Below, piece by piece: positions 11,190 to 23,564 of a stretch of 64,000 bases of DNA. Within the stretch, counting starts at the first letter, position 1. Each line of letters opens with the position of its first letter. The notes under the pieces were generated by a model that had not been told where the DNA came from, did not search any database, and saw only the letters and a list, made by a program, of their open reading frames with translations. This stretch comes from Cryptomeria japonica (taxonomy: Eukaryota > Streptophyta > Pinopsida > Cupressales > Cupressaceae), in contig NC_081408.1 in assembly GCF_030272615.1 (NCBI RefSeq), positions 769,135,336-769,199,335 on the forward strand, in the 5' to 3' direction. The position numbers and the translations under genes are program-made.

Positions 11190-12488
11190 CATGCCTATCA
11201 AATTTACCATATATCATGAACCAATCAATCCTCATACGGTCAAACTTATCGATATTTAAAAGAAAATATCCTTCCTCTTGACTTATCTCGCAATCAGAGA
11301 AGGAATTGTATCCATCAGTCCTCTCACTATACTATTATTGATGATATCCTATATAGGCGTGGTCTAGATGGTACTTTGTTGAGATGTCTTGAACAAGAAG
11401 AATTTGAGAAAGTTCTTAACTATGTTCATGCATGTATTTATGGCACACACTCAAGTGGTTTAACATTGACTAAGAAACTTCTTCGAATGGGTTACTATTG
11501 GCCTACTATGGAGAGGAATTCATTCACATATGCTAGAAAATGCAAACAATGTAAGATCCATGGAGATCTCATTCATGCACCAACACAAGAGTTATATCCT
11601 ATGACAGGATCATGGCCATTTTCTCAATGGGGCCTTGATTTGGTAGGAAAGATAAATCCCTCATCTTCTAATGGACATAAGTTTATTCTGATTGCTATTG
11701 AATATTTTGCTAAATGGATTGAAGCAGTTCCTTTAACAACAGTGTCAGGAAAACAAATATCATCATTTATTTTGAATTATATAATCTGTCGCTATGGAGT
11801 TCCTATGACCATTATCATTGATAATGGAAGACCATTCAAAAATCAAGATGTGAAGGAGCTATGTGAACAATTTCATATCCAACATAGGTTTTCTACTCCA
11901 TATTATCCACAAGGAAATGGTCAAGTTGAGGCATCAAACAAAACTATCTTGAAAATATTGAAGAAAATAGTCAATGAAGCTAGAAAAGACTGGCACATTC
12001 AGCTAAATCTTGCTCTTTGGGCATACCGAACTAATATCCGCACTCCAACAGGGGTAACTCCATATTGTTTGGTCTATGGATCAAAAGCCATATTACCTAT
12101 AGAAGTAGAGATACCTTCTCTACGAGTATCCTTGCAAGGTCTTATACCAGAAGAAGAAGAACGAGTCTCTCGACTCCAAGAACTTGAACTGATTCAGGAA
12201 CATCGCCAAAATGCAACGGATCATTTAAAAGTATATCAACAAAGAATGGCAAGAAGTTATAACCATAGGGTCAAGCTGCACATTTTTCAGATTGGTGATA
12301 TAGTTCTAAGGGAGAATCCAAGAAATCAGCAAGACCGAGACAAGAAGGGAAAATTTGAACCAAATTGGCTAGGACCTTTTGTCATAGTAGAAGCATATGG
12401 ATCAGGAGCATACATGTCATCTACTCCTGAAGGTGATTGGTTTGATGAACCTATCAATTCTATCCATCTTAAAAAATTCTATGCTTGA
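11190..12488 (+). pseudogene. Integrase, outer Tat element
   Basis: The longest intact pol piece is open from 11376 to 12488. It has the zinc-binding HACIYGTH...CKQCKIHGD segment, the D,D,E core (GLDLVGK near 11633; IIIDNGRPF near 11815; NGQVEASNKT near 11920) and a C-terminal GPFVIVEAYGSGAYM / INSIHLKKFYA region ending at a normal TGA. It would insert the cDNA and make the 5-bp duplication. The upstream part (11190-11375) has stops. The same C-terminus is kept in the internal Tat derivative at 34586. Confidence 0.9.
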
Positions 12489-14650
12489 GATATAAAGTCC
12501 TGAAAAAATCAATAAAAAGCATATAAAGTCCTAAAAAAAAATTAGTAAACATCCAAAAAGCAAAAAAAATCCCTTAAAAATCAAAATATGGAAAAAATGC
12601 AATAAATTTAGATGGTGAAAAACTGGTAAACAGGCGCTATCTACAAAGTAAGTTCCTTCATCTATGAGATTGCTTTGCACACCTATCCATTCCATCCTAT
12701 CGCATATATCGCTTCCATCTATCTTAGCTTATCCATTCTATCATTTGCATCCATTGCTCTGAACCATTTAGCCAAAAATATGCAGCTTACCAACAGTTAT
12801 CAATCTTTGACATACTTGTCGTAGTCACTGTCTTAGATTTTATCAGAATCAATCAATTTGCATTTGTATCCCTCCATGGTTTGGATCTTGATCAATTCAT
12901 ACATCCATAATAAATTTTTGTTTCCGCTAGGGGAAAAATCCTAATTCCTTTTGCTAAGGTGATATTTTGAATCTTTAAAAATCCAAAACATTCAAAAAAC
13001 TTAGAAAAATAAAAAACACCTAGGGTTTTGACACAGATAATGAGCAACAAAGAAACAAAAATTAAGGCATTTCATCAACAACTGAATCATGAAACTCAAA
13101 AACCAAAGAATCGATTAGCAAGTAATAAAGGATTATCAAAGATAATTCATCAAGATGATTATATCAGTTAATGACCATAAGAACATGTGAATGACATACA
13201 AGATTTAGTGTTTATATCTCGATTTTATTGCTAATCATGTACTCTATGCGACTCAAGGATGTCCATGACTAGAGAAGATATGATGGGGCATGATTATTTT
13301 TCTTTGATTGTTGTCTGTGGTTTATCTCTTACTATGGTATGTACTTGTCTCAGGATATGATCAGCAAAAGATCAAGGAGGACGTTCCAAGTCATGCATGA
13401 AAGGAGATAATCCTTGTCTATTTTGCAAGCAATGCTCAAGTCAACTTGACTCATTATATCAAGTTGCTTGTATTAACTTGCTATATAAAAATCCATGTAA
13501 GAAATACTCAGGTCATCTTGAATCTTTATGTCAAGTTGCTTGTATTTTCTTACAATATTTTAAAGCTCAATGATGAAATCAAGCACTGTTACAAGATAGC
13601 ATATGAAGAATGGTAGTAGAATTTTTAGTTAGATGATTTTGGATTAGCTCATTATTCATCTGCATTATAAGAATATCATTTCATTAACAGATTAACCATC
13701 ATAAATAAAGATTGAGTATACTTGGACAAACAAAAACAATTTGCATTTGATCATTTTAGGTGCATTCATCCTTAGAATCATTTCAAATCATTTAGTTGCA
13801 TTTCATCAATTGCATTAATTTGCATTCAATTACGTGCATTTCATTAATCATGTAGTATACCATCATTTTTATTTGCATTATCATTTCATTAACGATCATT
13901 TAGTTGCATCTTTGCACTTAGATTCATAAACATTACATATAAAAATCAAAAACATTTCATGTACATCATTTGCATTACATCATCCTACAAATCAAAAACA
14001 ACTCACTCATTCATTTGCATTTTCATATAGATCATTGCATTTGCATCATTTACATATCATTTAAGTTAAGTAATCATTTTCATTTGCATCCAAGGTCCTC
14101 AAAAACAAAAAACAAAAACAAAATTATCATTGTATTATCATATAAAGAATCATCATAATGAAAAGAAAAGATCATAACATCATCCATGTAATCAATGCAT
14201 ATAGATCATCATCATAAAATAGAGTAACATGCATAATAGAGATCATCATCATATAGAGTCCATGTCTGCATATAGATTATCATAAAGAAATAAAAAGTCC
14301 AAGTATACAATGATATCAGATAAACAATACAAGAGCCTCCAAATCAAGTCAAGGTTGTCCTGTACCACTACCACCTGACTCTGTTTGTCTCTGTGGCTGT
14401 GGGCGAGAAGATCCTCCAGATACCTGTCTCCCATGATCACCACTCCTTTGAGGAGGTCCCATGACCCCACCAATGCTAGTATCCATCAACACAGTGGTAT
14501 GATAACTACCTGCTCTCTGGCTCTCTGCAACTGTCTCCTCATATAGTCATCGCCAATGGGAAGTCTCCTTCCCAGCCTGAACTAGTCCTCTAACAGTGTC
14601 AGCTGAGAGATTACCTAATCAAACCTACTAAATATGATCAAGAAGGCCCT
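12489..14650 (+). other. Non-coding spacer between integrase and antisense ORF
   Basis: No gene seen. 12489-12640 is A-rich after the integrase stop. At 13435-13555 a segment with TCAAGTTGCTTGTATT occurs twice. 13735-14150 is rich in TTTGCATT/CATTTGCAT words. The internal Tat derivative has a comparable spacer at 32901-34585, in opposite orientation. Confidence 0.55.
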
Positions 14651-16466
14651 GAGTATCCTGTTGTCTCCTAACAGCTCTATCCCTCTCACCCATGAAATTT
14701 TGTACCTATGCTCGAAGCTGATCAATCTGTGCTCTAAGACTATCAATGGTGTCCTGCTCTAAAATGTCATGCTCTGGTGCATCCTTCTTTGGAAAATCCT
14801 GTTGTGGTGCATGAACCCCAATCCCCTCCTCATCACCTCCATGTCCACCTACTCGTATCTCAGCTCGAGTAGCTCTCAGAACTTGTCGTCTAATAAGTGG
14901 AACATGATCCTCTGGATCCTCATCATCTCCACCATGAGCTGCAATTACTCTAGGGTCTGGCTGAATCTGACCAAAATCAATGTCTCTCCCACAACCCCCA
15001 TCCAGTCCAGTCATCCTGCCTCCTCCTATCAATGGAAACCCTCTCAGTGATCTCATCCCTGCCCTATAGTATCCCTCCCAATTTGGCCAACATCTCTCCC
15101 ACTCATAGGATGTGGTCTCCCAATCCTGCCAACCGTCCAAACGGTCCTCCACGAACTCTCAATCAACCTCCCCTCCATCCAGGTCTCCTACCACCACCAC
15201 CTCCATCCCCACCCTCATCTCCACCTCCCCCAACCTCCTAAGAAGCTCTGAGCTCTCGTCTCCATCTCCATCTCCTAACACTTGGATCATCTAGATCATC
15301 ATCCTCATCTCCTGAGCTAGGAGGAGGATCTGTTGGAGCAGTAATACGAGGAAATGGATGAGCTAGTCTATACTAAGCATAATCGGCAGTAACCCCAAGA
15401 TCAAGAATGTGCAATCTCATATCATAAGCCACTCTCAGAGTAGCAAGAAACTCTACGCGAGCAATCTCAAATGACAAAGAAGGTCCCCAATCTCACCTAT
15501 CTCTGTACCACCGAGCATATATCATCACACCAGTAGGCATAGGCTGGATCATCCCAAACTATCTAAGAATGCAACTAATCAACTGTTGCTCAATAATGTA
15601 AGGAGTTTGACTGATGAGATATCTACTCTGCATAATAAATGGTAATGTCCGTGCATCATCCATCCATGGCTCACAATCAACATATGGTCTCCAAGTAATA
15701 CTATCCAATGAATCAAGCACCCAACACCAATACTCCATCTTACCCAACTTATGTTGAGTAAGGATACCTGCATAAAAGTACACATATGGCTGCCTCTCTC
15801 CACAAACTCTGTGATGGATAGGCCGAGTAATAGCAATGTGCTCCCAGCACTAGATCTGCAATAGTGTGCATCTTGTAGACAAACTAGCACTCTCATCATA
15901 CACCACTTGATGAAGATCATGATATAAATGTGCTAGCATACAAATACCCCAAGCATATTGAGTCCGATGTTGCATCATACTCTAAATAATCTCACCCCAT
16001 CCAACAACAAAACCTCACGATCGCCTATCAGGACAAATAAATCCTCCAATCAAACCAGCAAGAATAACAGGGAGAGTCTCGAAATACATAACCATATCCT
16101 CCCATCAGATCTCTCCTCTAGAGATGCTCTCATCAGCAAAAATAGCTCTGGAAGCCTCTGTCCCAACACGATCCTGAAAATCATACTGTACTAACTCGCT
16201 AGTCACTGGGATGTGCAAAATCCTATAGACATCCTCGAGTGTCACACTAATCTCACCGGTGGGCAAGTGGAAAGTGTTATGCTCACTGTGCCATCTCTCG
16301 GCTAACACCATCAACAATCCTCTATTATGCGTAATCTCAAGATATACAACAGATGGCATAAACCACATGCATCTATATGTCTAACCTCTGTCTATGTTAG
16401 CTCTGGCACTAAATGTCGTACTGTCGGTAATTTCTCCTGACACTGGAGAACATCAAGTTTCTCCTA
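14651..16466 (-). pseudogene. Antisense plant-mobile-domain ORF, outer Tat element (broken)
   Basis: Read on -, the N-terminal part (LPTVRHLVPEL, then VLAERWHSEHNTFHLPTGE and VTLEDVYRILHIPV at 16300-16200) matches the plant mobile domain, an aminotransferase-like fold found in MAIN/MAIL proteins and in several transposons. Further blocks include WMDDARTLPFIMQSRYLI (near 15660) and a Gly/Arg-rich tail to about 14700. Several stops and frame changes break it. Its position, between integrase and 3' LTR in antisense, matches the extra antisense ORFs reported in Retand-like Tat elements; the role is unknown. The internal Tat element has a relative at 32485-32900. Confidence 0.8.
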
Positions 16467-16568
16467 TTTATCAAGAGCATTAGATCAATCATCACTTATC
16501 AAATCTATCAAATCAAACTGAAGCAACTTATGCTATCAAATATATCAAAACAAACTGAAGCAACTTAC
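16467..16568 (-). repeat. Short repeats upstream of the antisense ORF
   Basis: A unit containing TCAAACTGAAGCAACTTA occurs twice (16510-16568) and continues after the DNA transposon at 60673-60712. The array was therefore split by the transposon at GCAACTTACGCTATC. It belongs to the leader of the antisense ORF. Confidence 0.75.
16565..16568. repeat. Target-site duplication TTAC, left copy
   Basis: TTAC precedes GGGTATGTG here and follows CACTAACCC at 60669-60672. Because of G/C runs at the edges, the alternative reading is a 6-bp CTTACG duplication with ends GGT..ACC. Removing the insert restores the local repeat reading GCAACTTACGCTATC. Confidence 0.75.
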
Positions 16569-16598
16569 GGGTATGTGCAGGATCATGGTGTGCCAAAA
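16569..16598 (+). repeat. Left terminal inverted repeat
   Basis: Thirty bases from GGGTATGTGCAGGATCAT to GCCAAAA pair with the complement of 60639-60668. Mismatches are at positions 5, 6, 18, 21 and 23. Both ends later carry AGTGGC, after a 10-base offset on the left. Confidence 0.85.
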
Positions 16599-17380
16599 CA
16601 GGCCCTTAAGTGGCAATGAAATTTCAGAAAATCAAAGTTATGCAACTTGACATGAAAATTTGAATAAGTTGTGAAAATTATTTTTAAAATATGTAAGAAG
16701 AGAATATATAGAAAATTGAATGTAGTTTCTAAGCTACTAGTTATTTTTTGGAAAAAAAAAATCCTATTTGATCAAAATTTCAAATTTTAATGCAGTGGTA
16801 CTGAAATTTCAAAAAAAAAAAAAGAAGTAGACGTATGTCTGACCACCCTATTCATAATCAAATCATAATATTTTTTTATAATATTTATAATATAAGTATT
16901 AGACTCATGTCCGAATGTGGCACATTTTTTTTTATAATTTTTTATAAAGTAAATAATTATTTATGAATTTTTTACTATAGCTTTTCAGAAATTCAGAAAC
17001 TTTTACGTCTGACCACCTTAACTTGGTCAAAACCTTATGAAATTTAATTTTTTTAAATTTTTCCTTATAGTAGACGAAGCATAGGATGTGATGCGTGTTT
17101 CAGATTCAAAAAATGTTATTCCATTTGAAAGTTATGAGTGTTTTTCAATCAGTATATCAATCAGGACTATTGTCAGAATTCAATTAGAAAATAAATAATA
17201 ATTATTTATTAAAGTCAAAATAAGGCACACCTTATATTGTTGGAAAGCTAGGAATGTCCTTAAAAAACCCTTTTCGTTTTATCAATTTTGGCTACAAAAA
17301 ATGTCGTCAGCCACCAATGTAAAATTTGGAAAATCAAGGAATACTGAAAAACACATTTTTTCAGTTGACTTTCCAGGCTT
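16599..17380. other. Left arm of the DNA transposon (no gene)
   Basis: AT-rich non-coding DNA with long A and T runs. GTCTGACCACCTT-like words occur twice (16830, 17008). No open frame of note. It ends at GTCAC (17381-17385), the target of the next element. Confidence 0.55.
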
Positions 17381-17385
17381 GTCAC

Positions 17386-18219
17386 TATTAGGAATCCCAC
17401 AGATACTGAGAGTGGGGGGGGGATGAATCAGTATCTAACCAGTAATTAGAATTGCTCAATTTAAAACATGCAAAACATATTATAACAGTGTACCAGTATG
17501 CAAGAAATAATGCAATGAACAGAATTAAAAGCATCCACATGAAAAGCACAGCATAACACAAGGATTTAACGAGGAAACCCGATGTGGTAAAAACCTCGGT
17601 GGGATTTGTGACCCACAATATCCACTTACTGGCCAATAAGAGAATATTACTTACAAGAGGGGCCTGCACATGCAGGAAGGCCAAGTGCTTAGAGCTCACT
17701 ACTCAAATGGGAAGCCTCACTGACTTACAATGTGGATTATACAAATCCAATAACTTGTACTGCTTTACAATAGCATCTATAATGCCTGATCCAGTACCAG
17801 TTTGTGCTCTATTCCTTACATAAAACCTCTAACCTATATTTCGCATAATAGGTCTGCCTAATATCTTCTTCTTTTTGCTTCCTTAATTATACTTCTTTGT
17901 CTACAATGATCTCTCTTATATATAAGAGTCATTTTACAACTTGCCAAGTCGGCTTACAAATTTTTTACAATAATAAACAAAATATAATATACCAAAAATC
18001 TTGTCGGCCTCTGTGTCGGTATGCTTCCTTTCTCTGTGCCGATGTCGGTGGTTTGAGAGTCAATGTAGAGTGTGATCTGCTGATGTCGGTGCACTAACTT
18101 GCCGGTGTAATGCCTTGCCGGTATAATGCCTTGTCGGTGCCATAGGATTGTAAGGTTGCCATCAATGACAAAACCTTCAATCACATGCAATGTCTCATTG
18201 GAGTGTGCATATGCCAACA
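17386..18219 (-). repeat. 3' LTR of minus-strand gag-only element
   Basis: 834 bp. On - it begins TGTTGGCATATGCACACTCC and runs to GGATTCCTAATA. It matches 22211-23001 apart from scattered substitutions. A TATATATAAG box lies near 17915. Short ORFs inside both copies are not genes. Confidence 0.88.
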
Positions 18220-18237
18220 ATCTCCCCCTTTGGCATT
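18220..18237 (-). other. Polypurine tract of minus-strand gag-only element
   Basis: On - the sequence GCCAAAGGGGGAGAT ends directly at the LTR start TGTTGGCAT. A purine tract here primes plus-strand DNA synthesis and fixes the element's orientation. Confidence 0.8.
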
Positions 18238-18420
18238 GATGGCAACACTCATGAGAAATTTCAAAAGTGTATCCAAAAATGTGAAGTCCAAAAAATCTTA
18301 CCAAAAATGTGTGCTCCCCCTGAGCATATGATTCCTGTGATATTTGAATTTTCTCATACCACTACTCCCCCTTTGGCATCAATGACAAAGGTTGTCAAGA
18401 TGTTAGTAGAGTTTGTAGTT

Positions 18421-20831
18421 TCAACCTTGTAACTGGGTAGTTACAATTTGAAATAGATCCGCCGCCGAAATCAGGTTTATTCTCTCCATAAACTTTTTAC
18501 TGTCTCTTATTGTCGTCTTTGTTCTTTTAGTTGTACTGATGAGATGCTGCAGATGCTCTGCCGGTGTTTTTTGTCTCTGTATCAGTGCCTCAAATATTTC
18601 CTTCCGCAATGATGCTAGATAGTCCAATCTTGGACTCAGTTTTAATCTTAGATGCTTTGCCTTATTCACTATTCTCTCCTTTTCTCTTTCCAATTTAAGT
18701 AATTCTTCCTCAAAATTTGTTACCTTTTGCTCAAAAACTGATAATGTATCAAGTGAGTTAACAAAATTATCAGCAAGTTTATTGATTTCATCCTATACCT
18801 TGCTTATTTTATTATCTATGTCTACTGTCAAAAAGTTTGTCTTACAGGTGTCTTTGTACAAAGTTTTGTACTCTTTCAATAAATTACACAATTCTGGTAT
18901 TCATCCTGTTTTTCCTTTTCTACTAGGAAAATGTCCCATGCATTTTCTGTCTCTTTAGTCACCTCATTAACTCTTCCAACCGTTAATGCAATGTGTCGGT
19001 GTGCAGTTGAAAATACTAATCGGTTGGCTTCAGCAATTAAGTCATCAATTTCTTTGGGTGAATTCACCGGGTATACAACAAGTAGCTTTTCTATCTTTAT
19101 TTTCTTGTCAAGTTCTATTACTGCTTGTCTCCTTGCTTCCAGCCTTTTGAATAGTTCATCTGGTACTTCATCTATAACTTCCATCAAAAATTTCTTATAC
19201 GTGTCCATATGCAATATAACACTGTTTTCTACTTGTTCTTTTTCATCAGCTGTCAGAGTGTCATATAATTTCTCTATATTCTTTAGTTTCCCTTCCTTTG
19301 TAATTTCATTCAACAGTATGTCAAGAGGAGCCAAGTTTTGTTTTGTTCTTTTCTTCTTTTTGGGTGTCAATTTCTTCTTTGGTGTAGCCTTTCTTACCGA
19401 AGATCTCACTGCTTGTTGTTTTTGTCTTGTCCTCCTAGGTGAGGGTGTCGGTGAGGGATCTCTTTTCCTTACAACTCTCTTGAAAGTTGCAGGCATGTCA
19501 TTCTCTGAAGAAGTGCCTACCGGTGATAGATGAGTTTTAGGTTGTGGAGCTGCTAACTCATCCTCTATTATACCGGTTTGCTTTAACACATCTTCTTTAA
19601 TAGCCTTTGCCTGTCTATAACCTCTTCTCACAACTGCCTCAACCTTTTTCACTCTTTTATGGGATTGTATTTGGCTTTCAATAGTTTTTGCACTACCAAA
19701 TACTTCTTCCTTAAGTTCTTTAGGGGCTTCCAGAAGTGCTTTAGCATATGTTTCAATGATAAGGTCATCTGTTTCATAACCCATTTCTGTTACCCAGATT
19801 GTTCTTGGGATGACTGCTTCCATCCAGATTTCATCATTTTTTATTACAAAACATATTTCATCCTTATATTTGTCAACAATCTTTTGTGATAATCTAATTC
19901 TTTTCTTCATTTTGGCCTTAAGTACTTGAAAGAAATCATGGATATTGTTTTCCTTATCTTCTCCCATATTGTTGAATAGTTTTGTTAGCTGTTTACCTAC
20001 CGGTATATCATATCCAAGTTCTTTGTAGCCTATACCGGGAACCTATTTGGTTATATGTAGCATCAGACATACTAGCATATTTCCAAACCTAAAAGTTCCT
20101 TTCTTGTCCTTCTTAATCTTGCCTAAGTTGTCAATTAATTTGTCTTGCAACCACTCACATACATCAATCTTTGCATTGTCCGTGACCATGTCAAAAGCAC
20201 TCTTAATGCACAGACTTGACACTGAATTGAGTCTGTTTGCATGAGTTGCCTTATATCCTAATATCATGCTGATAAATCTTACATTGGTATCTTTTACATC
20301 ATTGACTCTTAAGGACCTTTTATCAGATGTGGCACCAGTTAGCTGAGTAACTAGGTCATTGGAAACCTTCTTAGTCTTGTCTGGCCTTTTACTGGTGGTC
20401 GGTAACCCTGTGACAACTTTCACAGCTTCCTTGGTGATTTTGTGAATTGCATCTAACTAGAAAAATTCACCATGTACCCTACTTAGGACTATCTTGATCA
20501 CATCCTTGGGGAATTCAGGAATGCTAAGGATCTCTATAAATCCTAGGGTTTCAATGATCTTATGTTCATCTTTTACATTACCGGATTCATCACATATGAC
20601 AAATTTAAACATGGTTTTAATCTCTTCATCTCCTAGTTCCTCAATGTTGCAGTGAATGTAAATTTTGGGGTCTTCAGCATAAACAACTCCCTTAGGAATT
20701 TGAGAAAAAGCACCTAAAGTATCATCCTTCTTTGCTACCTCGGGAACTAGTTGAAACATGGGCCTAGGGCATTTTATGACTTTGACAACAGTAGGGTTTG
20801 CTATATATTCAAGTGCAGAGGTGGATACCAT
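18421..20831 (-). pseudogene. Second ORF of minus-strand gag-only element (unknown protein)
   Basis: It starts MVSTSALEYIANPTVVK at 20831 and stays in one frame to about 18880, broken only by TAG codons at 20459 and 20045. A frameshift near 18880 leads into a last piece ending TTQLQG at 18421, with one more TAG near 18795. It aligns with 54872-58240 of the plus-strand element: IHCNIEELGDEEIK against CRVEELGHVEIK, IVLSRVHGEFF against FVLSRVHDDFM, IDVCEWLQDKLIDNLGKIKK against IDLCEVLLKNLFENLNTIRK, and IVDKYKDEICF against LVEKYKDDICF. The middle is Lys/Arg-rich (KKKLTPKKKKRTK) and the end is coiled-coil-like. I recognise no known domain; a structural or chromatin role is only a guess. Confidence 0.7.
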
Positions 20832-21171
20832 GATAAAATACCTTTTCTGCCTTTAGGATGGATGATTGCTTGAAGTGTTCTTGCCTCTTGCTCGAAATGC
20901 TTTAGCTTAGAATCTTCGTGCTCTTCGTAGGTTTGAAATCTCGGTGAAATGAAATGGGACCAAAATCACAAATTTATAAGGTCTTTTGCCATCTACCACA
21001 TTAAATACATGTCGGTTAAGTATTCACTTAACATTGTCTGTCGGTAAGAAGTAATTTCCAACTTCTCATCTTTAACCAAGGGAATAATAGCACATGTGTC
21101 ATTAGATCGCCAAACCCTCAAGGAAAATTTCTTCAATTCGATGAAGAACTTCCTGCCAGTGGAGCATCACT
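20832..21171 (-). other. Spacer between gag and second ORF
   Basis: Non-coding on either strand. It corresponds in place to 54333-54871 of the plus-strand element, which likewise separates gag from the second ORF, so the second ORF probably has its own start. Confidence 0.5.
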
Positions 21172-22210
21172 CTATCCTGCCAATGAAGCATCACTTTGTC
21201 TTGTCGGTGAAGCATTGACTGGTTCTACCGATGGAGGAGTATTCCCAATATTTAGATCAGCTTTTCTAATCCATTGTTTTGAGAATTCATGCTTAACCTC
21301 TTCAACTTTTTCTTTACCCCTCAAGCTAGAACTTTTGTTGTCTGTCAGTGATCCTTTACTTCTATAGAATTTTGCAATATGCCCAATCTTGTTACATGCA
21401 TAACAAGTCACATTATTCTTTTGAATAGCTTTCCCACAACCTATGCCGGTTTGTGTTCTGCATTGATTAGATAAATGTCCAAATCTTCCACAAACATAAC
21501 ATCTCACATTCATTCTACAATTTTCAGAATTGTGACCAACTTTGTTGCATTTAGAACATTGACTAGTGGGTTTGTTGATATTCTGATAATTTCTAGATCT
21601 ACATTCATTTGCTCTATGACCATACTTATTATAGTTAAAGCATTTTCCATTGAAGTTATAAGCATTAGGTTGCCTTACCTGTTTGCTGTGATCCTATGTG
21701 TTTGCAGTATCGGAGTTTTCACCAACTTCAAAGCCAATTCCAAAAGTGTCACCCTTAGGTTTTTGATTCTTCAACAAGGTGCTAAGTTCCTCTAAGCTTT
21801 TCTTGAATTTTTCTTTATGTTGATTTGTAGTTTCTAGTTCTCTTTCTAAGACTTCTTTCTGCCTCATCAGTTCTCTTTAATAAATCATTTTCATAGCTAG
21901 GTCTTGTGTTCTCATTTGTTGTATCACTTAGTCTTCTGGTCAATTCTTCTTCATTCTTCTTCCTATCCTCAATTTCTTTACAAAATCTCATAGTCATATC
22001 TTGCATCTCATTCTTTGTTGTCATGTTCTCTAGTTTCAGCTTTCTTATCTGATCATTAAGTGATTCCTTTTCATCATTCTCATTTTGCATTTTTTCACAA
22101 AGTTCTCTTCTCTTATTTCTTGCAACAGTAAGATTCTCTTGAAGTGCTTGAATGATATCCTGAGCTGCCTTTAGATCATCTTCTAGTTTGATATTTTTCA
22201 ATTTTTTTGT
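21172..22210 (-). pseudogene. Gag with coiled coil and tandem zinc knuckles (5'-truncated)
   Basis: From the LTR junction at 22210 the frame reads a long charged coiled coil (KLKNIKLEDDLKAAQDIIQ, then EEELTRRLSDTTNENT). After a frame change near 21820 come knuckles CFNYNKYGHRANEC, CSKCNKVGHNSENC, CYVCGRFGHLSNQC and CYACNKIGHIAKFY. The second and third are full CCHC; the first and fourth have lost a Cys. A TAG lies near 21690. The N-terminus is missing because the frame is fused to LTR sequence. Multiple knuckles suggest RNA binding by a capsid-like protein. Confidence 0.8.
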
Positions 22211-23001
22211 ATCAGTATCTGACCGGTAATTAGAATTGCTCAATTTAAAACATGTAGAACATATTATAATAGTGTACTGGTATGCAAGAAATAATGCAAT
22301 GAACAGAATTAAAAGCATCAACATGAAAAGCACACCATAACACAAGGATTTAACGAGGAAACCCGATGTGGGAAAAACCTCGATGGGATTTGTGACCCAC
22401 AATATCCACTTACTAGCCAATAAGAGAATATTACTTACAAGAGGGGCCTGCACATGCAGGAAGGCCAAGTGCCTAGAGCTCACTGCTCAAATGGGAAGTC
22501 TCACTGACTTACAATGTGGATTATACAAATCCAATAACTTGTACTGCTTTACAATAGCATCTATAATGCCTGATCCAATACTGGTTTGTGCTCTGTTCTT
22601 TACATAAAACCTCTAACGTATATTTCACATAATAGGTCTGCCTAATATCTTCTTCTTTTCGCTTCCTTAATTATACTTCTATGTCTACAATGATCTCTCT
22701 TATATATAAGTCATTTTACAACTTGCCAAGCTGGCTTACAAAGTTTTTACAATAATAAACAAAATATAATATACCAAAAATCCTATGGGCCTCTGTGCCA
22801 GTATGCTTCCTTTCTCTATGTCGGTGCCGGTGGTCTGAGTGCCGGTGTAGAGTGTGATCTGCTAAGGTCAGTGCACTAACTTGCCGATGTAATGCCTTAC
22901 CGGTATAATGCCTTGCCGATGCGATAGGATTGTAAGGTTGCCATCAATGACAAAACCTTCAATCACATACAATGTCTCATTGGAGTGTGCATATGCCAAC
23001 A
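22211..23001 (-). repeat. 5' LTR (truncated) of minus-strand gag-only element
   Basis: Matches 17427-18219 but lacks the last 41 bp of the LTR. GTCAC follows at 23002-23006. Confidence 0.87.
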
Positions 23002-23154
23002 GTCACTTCCAAGCCAAATACCAAAGCATTCCCGAGCCAAAATTTGAAATTAAAAAATTTGACTAATCGGATATCCAATTTTAATCAGTAAATTCTCTAA
23101 CTAGATTTGCCCATAATTAATCTAATGTTTATTAATATATTAATTTATAAATAA
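23002..23154. other. Transposon core DNA with a GGATATCC motif
   Basis: Short AT-rich stretch of the DNA transposon between the gag-only element and the GA tract. AATCGGATATCCAATTTT at 23052-23070 is one of several related palindromic words in the transposon core. Confidence 0.55.
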
Positions 23155-23560
23155 ATTAGTATATGATATTAGGGAGAGGGAGAGGGAGAGGGAGAGGGGG
23201 GAGTGGGGGGAGAGACAGAGAGAGGGAGGGAGGGGGGAGGGATAGAGAGAGCTTAGGGGAGAGAGAGAGAGAGAGAATAGGGGAGAGGAAGAGAGAGAGA
23301 GAGAGAGAGGGGTAAGGGAGAGAGAGAGATGGAGAGAGAGGGAGGGAGGGGAGGGAAGGGAGATAGAGAGAGGGAGGGAGGGAGGGGAGGGAAGGGAGAG
23401 AGAGAGAGGGAGAGGGGGAAGGGAGAGAGAGAGATAAAAAGAGATTAGGGGAGAGAGAGATAGATGGAGAGATTAGGGGAGAGAGAGATAGATGGAGAGA
23501 TTAGGGGAGAGGGAGAGAGAGAGATTAGGGGAGAGGGAGAGAGAGAGAGATTAAGACATC
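23155..23560. repeat. GA-rich microsatellite
   Basis: About 400 bp of GGGAGA/GAGAGA with few interruptions. A CT tract at 29441-29680 on the other side of the satellite is its counterpart. ORFs here are low-complexity artefacts. Confidence 0.92.
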
Positions 23561-23564
23561 ATAG

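Larger units (their letters stand above)
17386..23001 (-). mobile_element. Gag-only LTR retrotransposon, minus strand
   Basis: LTRs 17386-18219 (3') and 22211-23001 (5', truncated), with exact GTCAC duplications at 17381-17385 and 23002-23006. A polypurine tract lies beside the 3' LTR. Between them are a gag with coiled coil and zinc knuckles and a second large ORF, but no protease, RT, RNase H or integrase, which is the TR-GAG type of non-autonomous element. The outer end reads TATTAGG.. rather than the complement of ..CA, probably a point change. The 5' LTR lacks about 41 bp at its inner end and runs straight into gag coding sequence, so the PBS and gag start are deleted. Confidence 0.85.

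Noticed and set aside
18931-19533. 200-codon ORF on +
   Set aside because: It is the antisense shadow of the Lys-rich second ORF of the minus-strand element.
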